From contig NW_013654484.1 of the NCBI RefSeq assembly GCF_000499385.1, positions 1 through 20,136 of the forward strand: DNA of 20,136 nt, given 5' to 3'. Made by a program: the position numbers and the translations under genes. Within the stretch, counting starts at the first letter, position 1, and every line of letters starts with the position of its first letter. The notes beneath the pieces were generated by a model that worked only from the letters and a program-made list of their open reading frames with translations, searched no databases and had not been told where the DNA came from. Source of the stretch: Eimeria necatrix (taxonomy: Eukaryota > Apicomplexa > Conoidasida > Eucoccidiorida > Eimeriidae). This document shows positions 19,185-20,136 of the stretch, in pieces.

Positions 19185-19238
19185 TAGGGTTTAGGGTTTA
19201 GGGTTTAGGGTTTAGGGTTTAGGGTTTAGGGTTTAGGG
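19185..19238. repeat. Telomere-like (TTTAGGG)n array
   Basis: About 7.5 heptamers in the G-rich orientation on the plus strand, opposite to the arrays at 17428 and 18450. Confidence 0.95.
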
Positions 19239-19358
19239 CGTTGAGGCCACGGTGGCTTTCGCTGTGTGCGGCTTCTGCGGCTGCTGCTGCATGCACTTGA
19301 GCGAAGTGTAAGTGTGCTGAATTGCTTTTGTCTTGGCATTTGCTTTTTCTTGAACACA

Positions 19359-19440
19359 AGGGTTTAGGGTTTAGGGTTTAGGGTTTAGGGTTTAGGGTTT
19401 AGTGTCCATGAGTGGGACTTGGGGTTTAGGGTTTAGGGTT
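19359..19440. repeat. Telomere-like (TTTAGGG)n, two blocks
   Basis: About six heptamers (19359-19402), a 19-bp unique spacer, then about 2.5 heptamers (19422-19440). Confidence 0.95.
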
Positions 19441-19508
19441 CCTTGAATTCGTTTTTTTTGCGTTTAAGTTCGGGTGTGCGTGGCGCTTAGCGCGTCGCGC
19501 GTCGCGGG

Positions 19509-19649
19509 CTTAGGGTTTAGGGTTTAGGGTTTAGGGTTTAGGGTTTAGGGTTTAGGGTTTAGGGTTTAGGGTTTAGTGGGGGTTTAGGGTTTAGGGTTTA
19601 GGGTTTAGGGTTTAGGGTTTAGGGTTTAGGGTTTAGGGTTTAGGGTTTA
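19509..19649. repeat. Telomere-like (TTTAGGG)n, long block
   Basis: About twenty heptamers with one short interruption near 19577; the longest array in the window. Confidence 0.95.
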
Positions 19650-19720
19650 TGCAGGGCGCGGGAAACACCCCCGCGTTGGTGAACAGTTTGTTGACTTCGC
19701 TGTGCAACATTTCGCCCTTC

Positions 19721-19790
19721 TTTAGGGTTTAGGGTTTAGGGTTTAGGGTTTTAGGGTTTAGGGTTTAGGGTTTAGGGTTTAGGGTTTAGG
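19721..19790. repeat. Telomere-like (TTTAGGG)n array
   Basis: About ten heptamers, one carrying an extra T near 19751. Confidence 0.95.
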
Positions 19791-19872
19791 CTGCAGGGGC
19801 GCTGCCTTCGCGGGCGTTGGGCTGCTGCGCGGGCGGCTGGGGTTTGTGTTTGTTGTCTTTTCGAGACACTGC
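19789..19872 (-). CDS. Possible 3'-terminal exon of an unidentified minus-strand gene
   Basis: On the minus strand a strong acceptor (CTTCTCTTCTGTTGCAG) is followed by an open frame reading VSRKDNKHKPQPPAQQPNAR, then EGSAPAA and a TAA that lies in the first telomere-like heptamer. The basic, Pro/Gln-rich composition would fit a protein C-terminus. Upstream exons would lie to the right; the open stretch near 20040-20130 (RSEALILLRKVTSSACIV) is a weak candidate. No family is recognised, and the region could equally be non-coding. Confidence 0.25.
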
Positions 19873-20136
19873 AACAGAAGAGAAGTACAGGAGTTTGAGA
19901 TTGGCAAAACATATTCGATTAACTTTATTTGTTTCTTTTCTTTTTCTTTTTATTATTGCTGCTCTTTTTCCCGTGGCTCTTAGGGTACTGGGGGCCCTGG
20001 GGGCCCCCCCCCCGGTGACCCTGGCCTTCTCTGGAGGCGCAGCAGCACTTTTTGGGGCTTGGACAATGCATGCGCTGCTTGTGACTTTTCGCAAAAGAAT
20101 TAAAGCTTCCGATCGAGCTCTTCTCCATCTCACCAT
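19873..20136. other. Right-edge segment, mixed AT-rich and GC-rich DNA
   Basis: A T-rich stretch (about 19920-19970), a GGGGCC/C10 block (about 19988-20012) similar to the minisatellite at 18670, then unique sequence to the edge. No gene can be assigned with confidence. Confidence 0.4.

Noticed and set aside
18530..19201. 223-aa plus-strand frame with collagen-like Gly/Pro repeats
   Set aside because: The Gly/Pro string is a translation of the GGGGCC minisatellite, is open on both strands, and the frame ends in telomere repeats; no homologue is recognised.
17428..19790. True chromosome end
   Set aside because: Arrays are short, interrupted, in both orientations, and followed by unique sequence to the right edge.

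Overview
The window looks like a feature-rich segment of an apicomplexan nuclear genome, almost certainly a coccidian of the genus Eimeria. Three things point there: trinucleotide CAG/CTG tracts saturate most of the first 13 kb and are read as poly-Gln, poly-Ala, poly-Ser or poly-Leu; heptamer AAACCCT/TTTAGGG telomere-like arrays lie inside the sequence; and the conserved proteins are eukaryotic, intron-containing and interrupted by single-amino-acid runs. Both repeat types are known hallmarks of Eimeria genomes. The species cannot be fixed from the sequence alone.

Layout. (1) Positions 1 to about 2418, minus strand: the N-terminal half of a bacterial/organellar-type methionyl-tRNA synthetase. 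Its conserved blocks are separated by poly-Ala, poly-Gln and poly-Ser inserts, and the gene runs off the left edge. (2) 2420-3463: a repeat-rich gap between divergently oriented genes. (3) 3464-12856, plus strand: one very large gene that I assemble from six exons with fully phase-consistent splice sites (2,824 codons plus stop). It encodes a Gln-rich coiled-coil protein followed by a C-terminal region with repeated acidic-tryptophan modules (EEDLDF-x-DDWG type) in poly-Ala linkers. (4) 12985-13443: a TAGCTGTGGC-like minisatellite, then CAG-rich and AT-rich intergenic DNA. (5) 15118-16818, plus strand: a three-exon CCDC25/Jlp2 orthologue (NFACT-R domain; 213 aa after splicing). Its first intron is packed with ATT and TAGC microsatellites and its 3' UTR starts with (CTG)14. 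(6) 16900-18450: no recognised gene; palindromic elements and a short AAACCCT array. (7) 18450-20136: telomere-like arrays in both orientations, a GGGGCC minisatellite with a near-perfect hairpin, short unique islands, and possibly one minus-strand terminal exon.

The three recognised genes share no obvious pathway: organellar translation, a probable scaffold or tether, and an RNA-binding/NFACT-R protein. The most notable non-coding signal is a 14-bp palindrome, GGTGTACGTACACC and variants, found ten times, both between genes and inside introns and coding sequence. The most notable coding signal is the acidic-Trp repeat array. CAG repeats produce no stop codon in any of six frames, so most long open frames here are shadows. 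I relied on homology and splice phase rather than ORF length.
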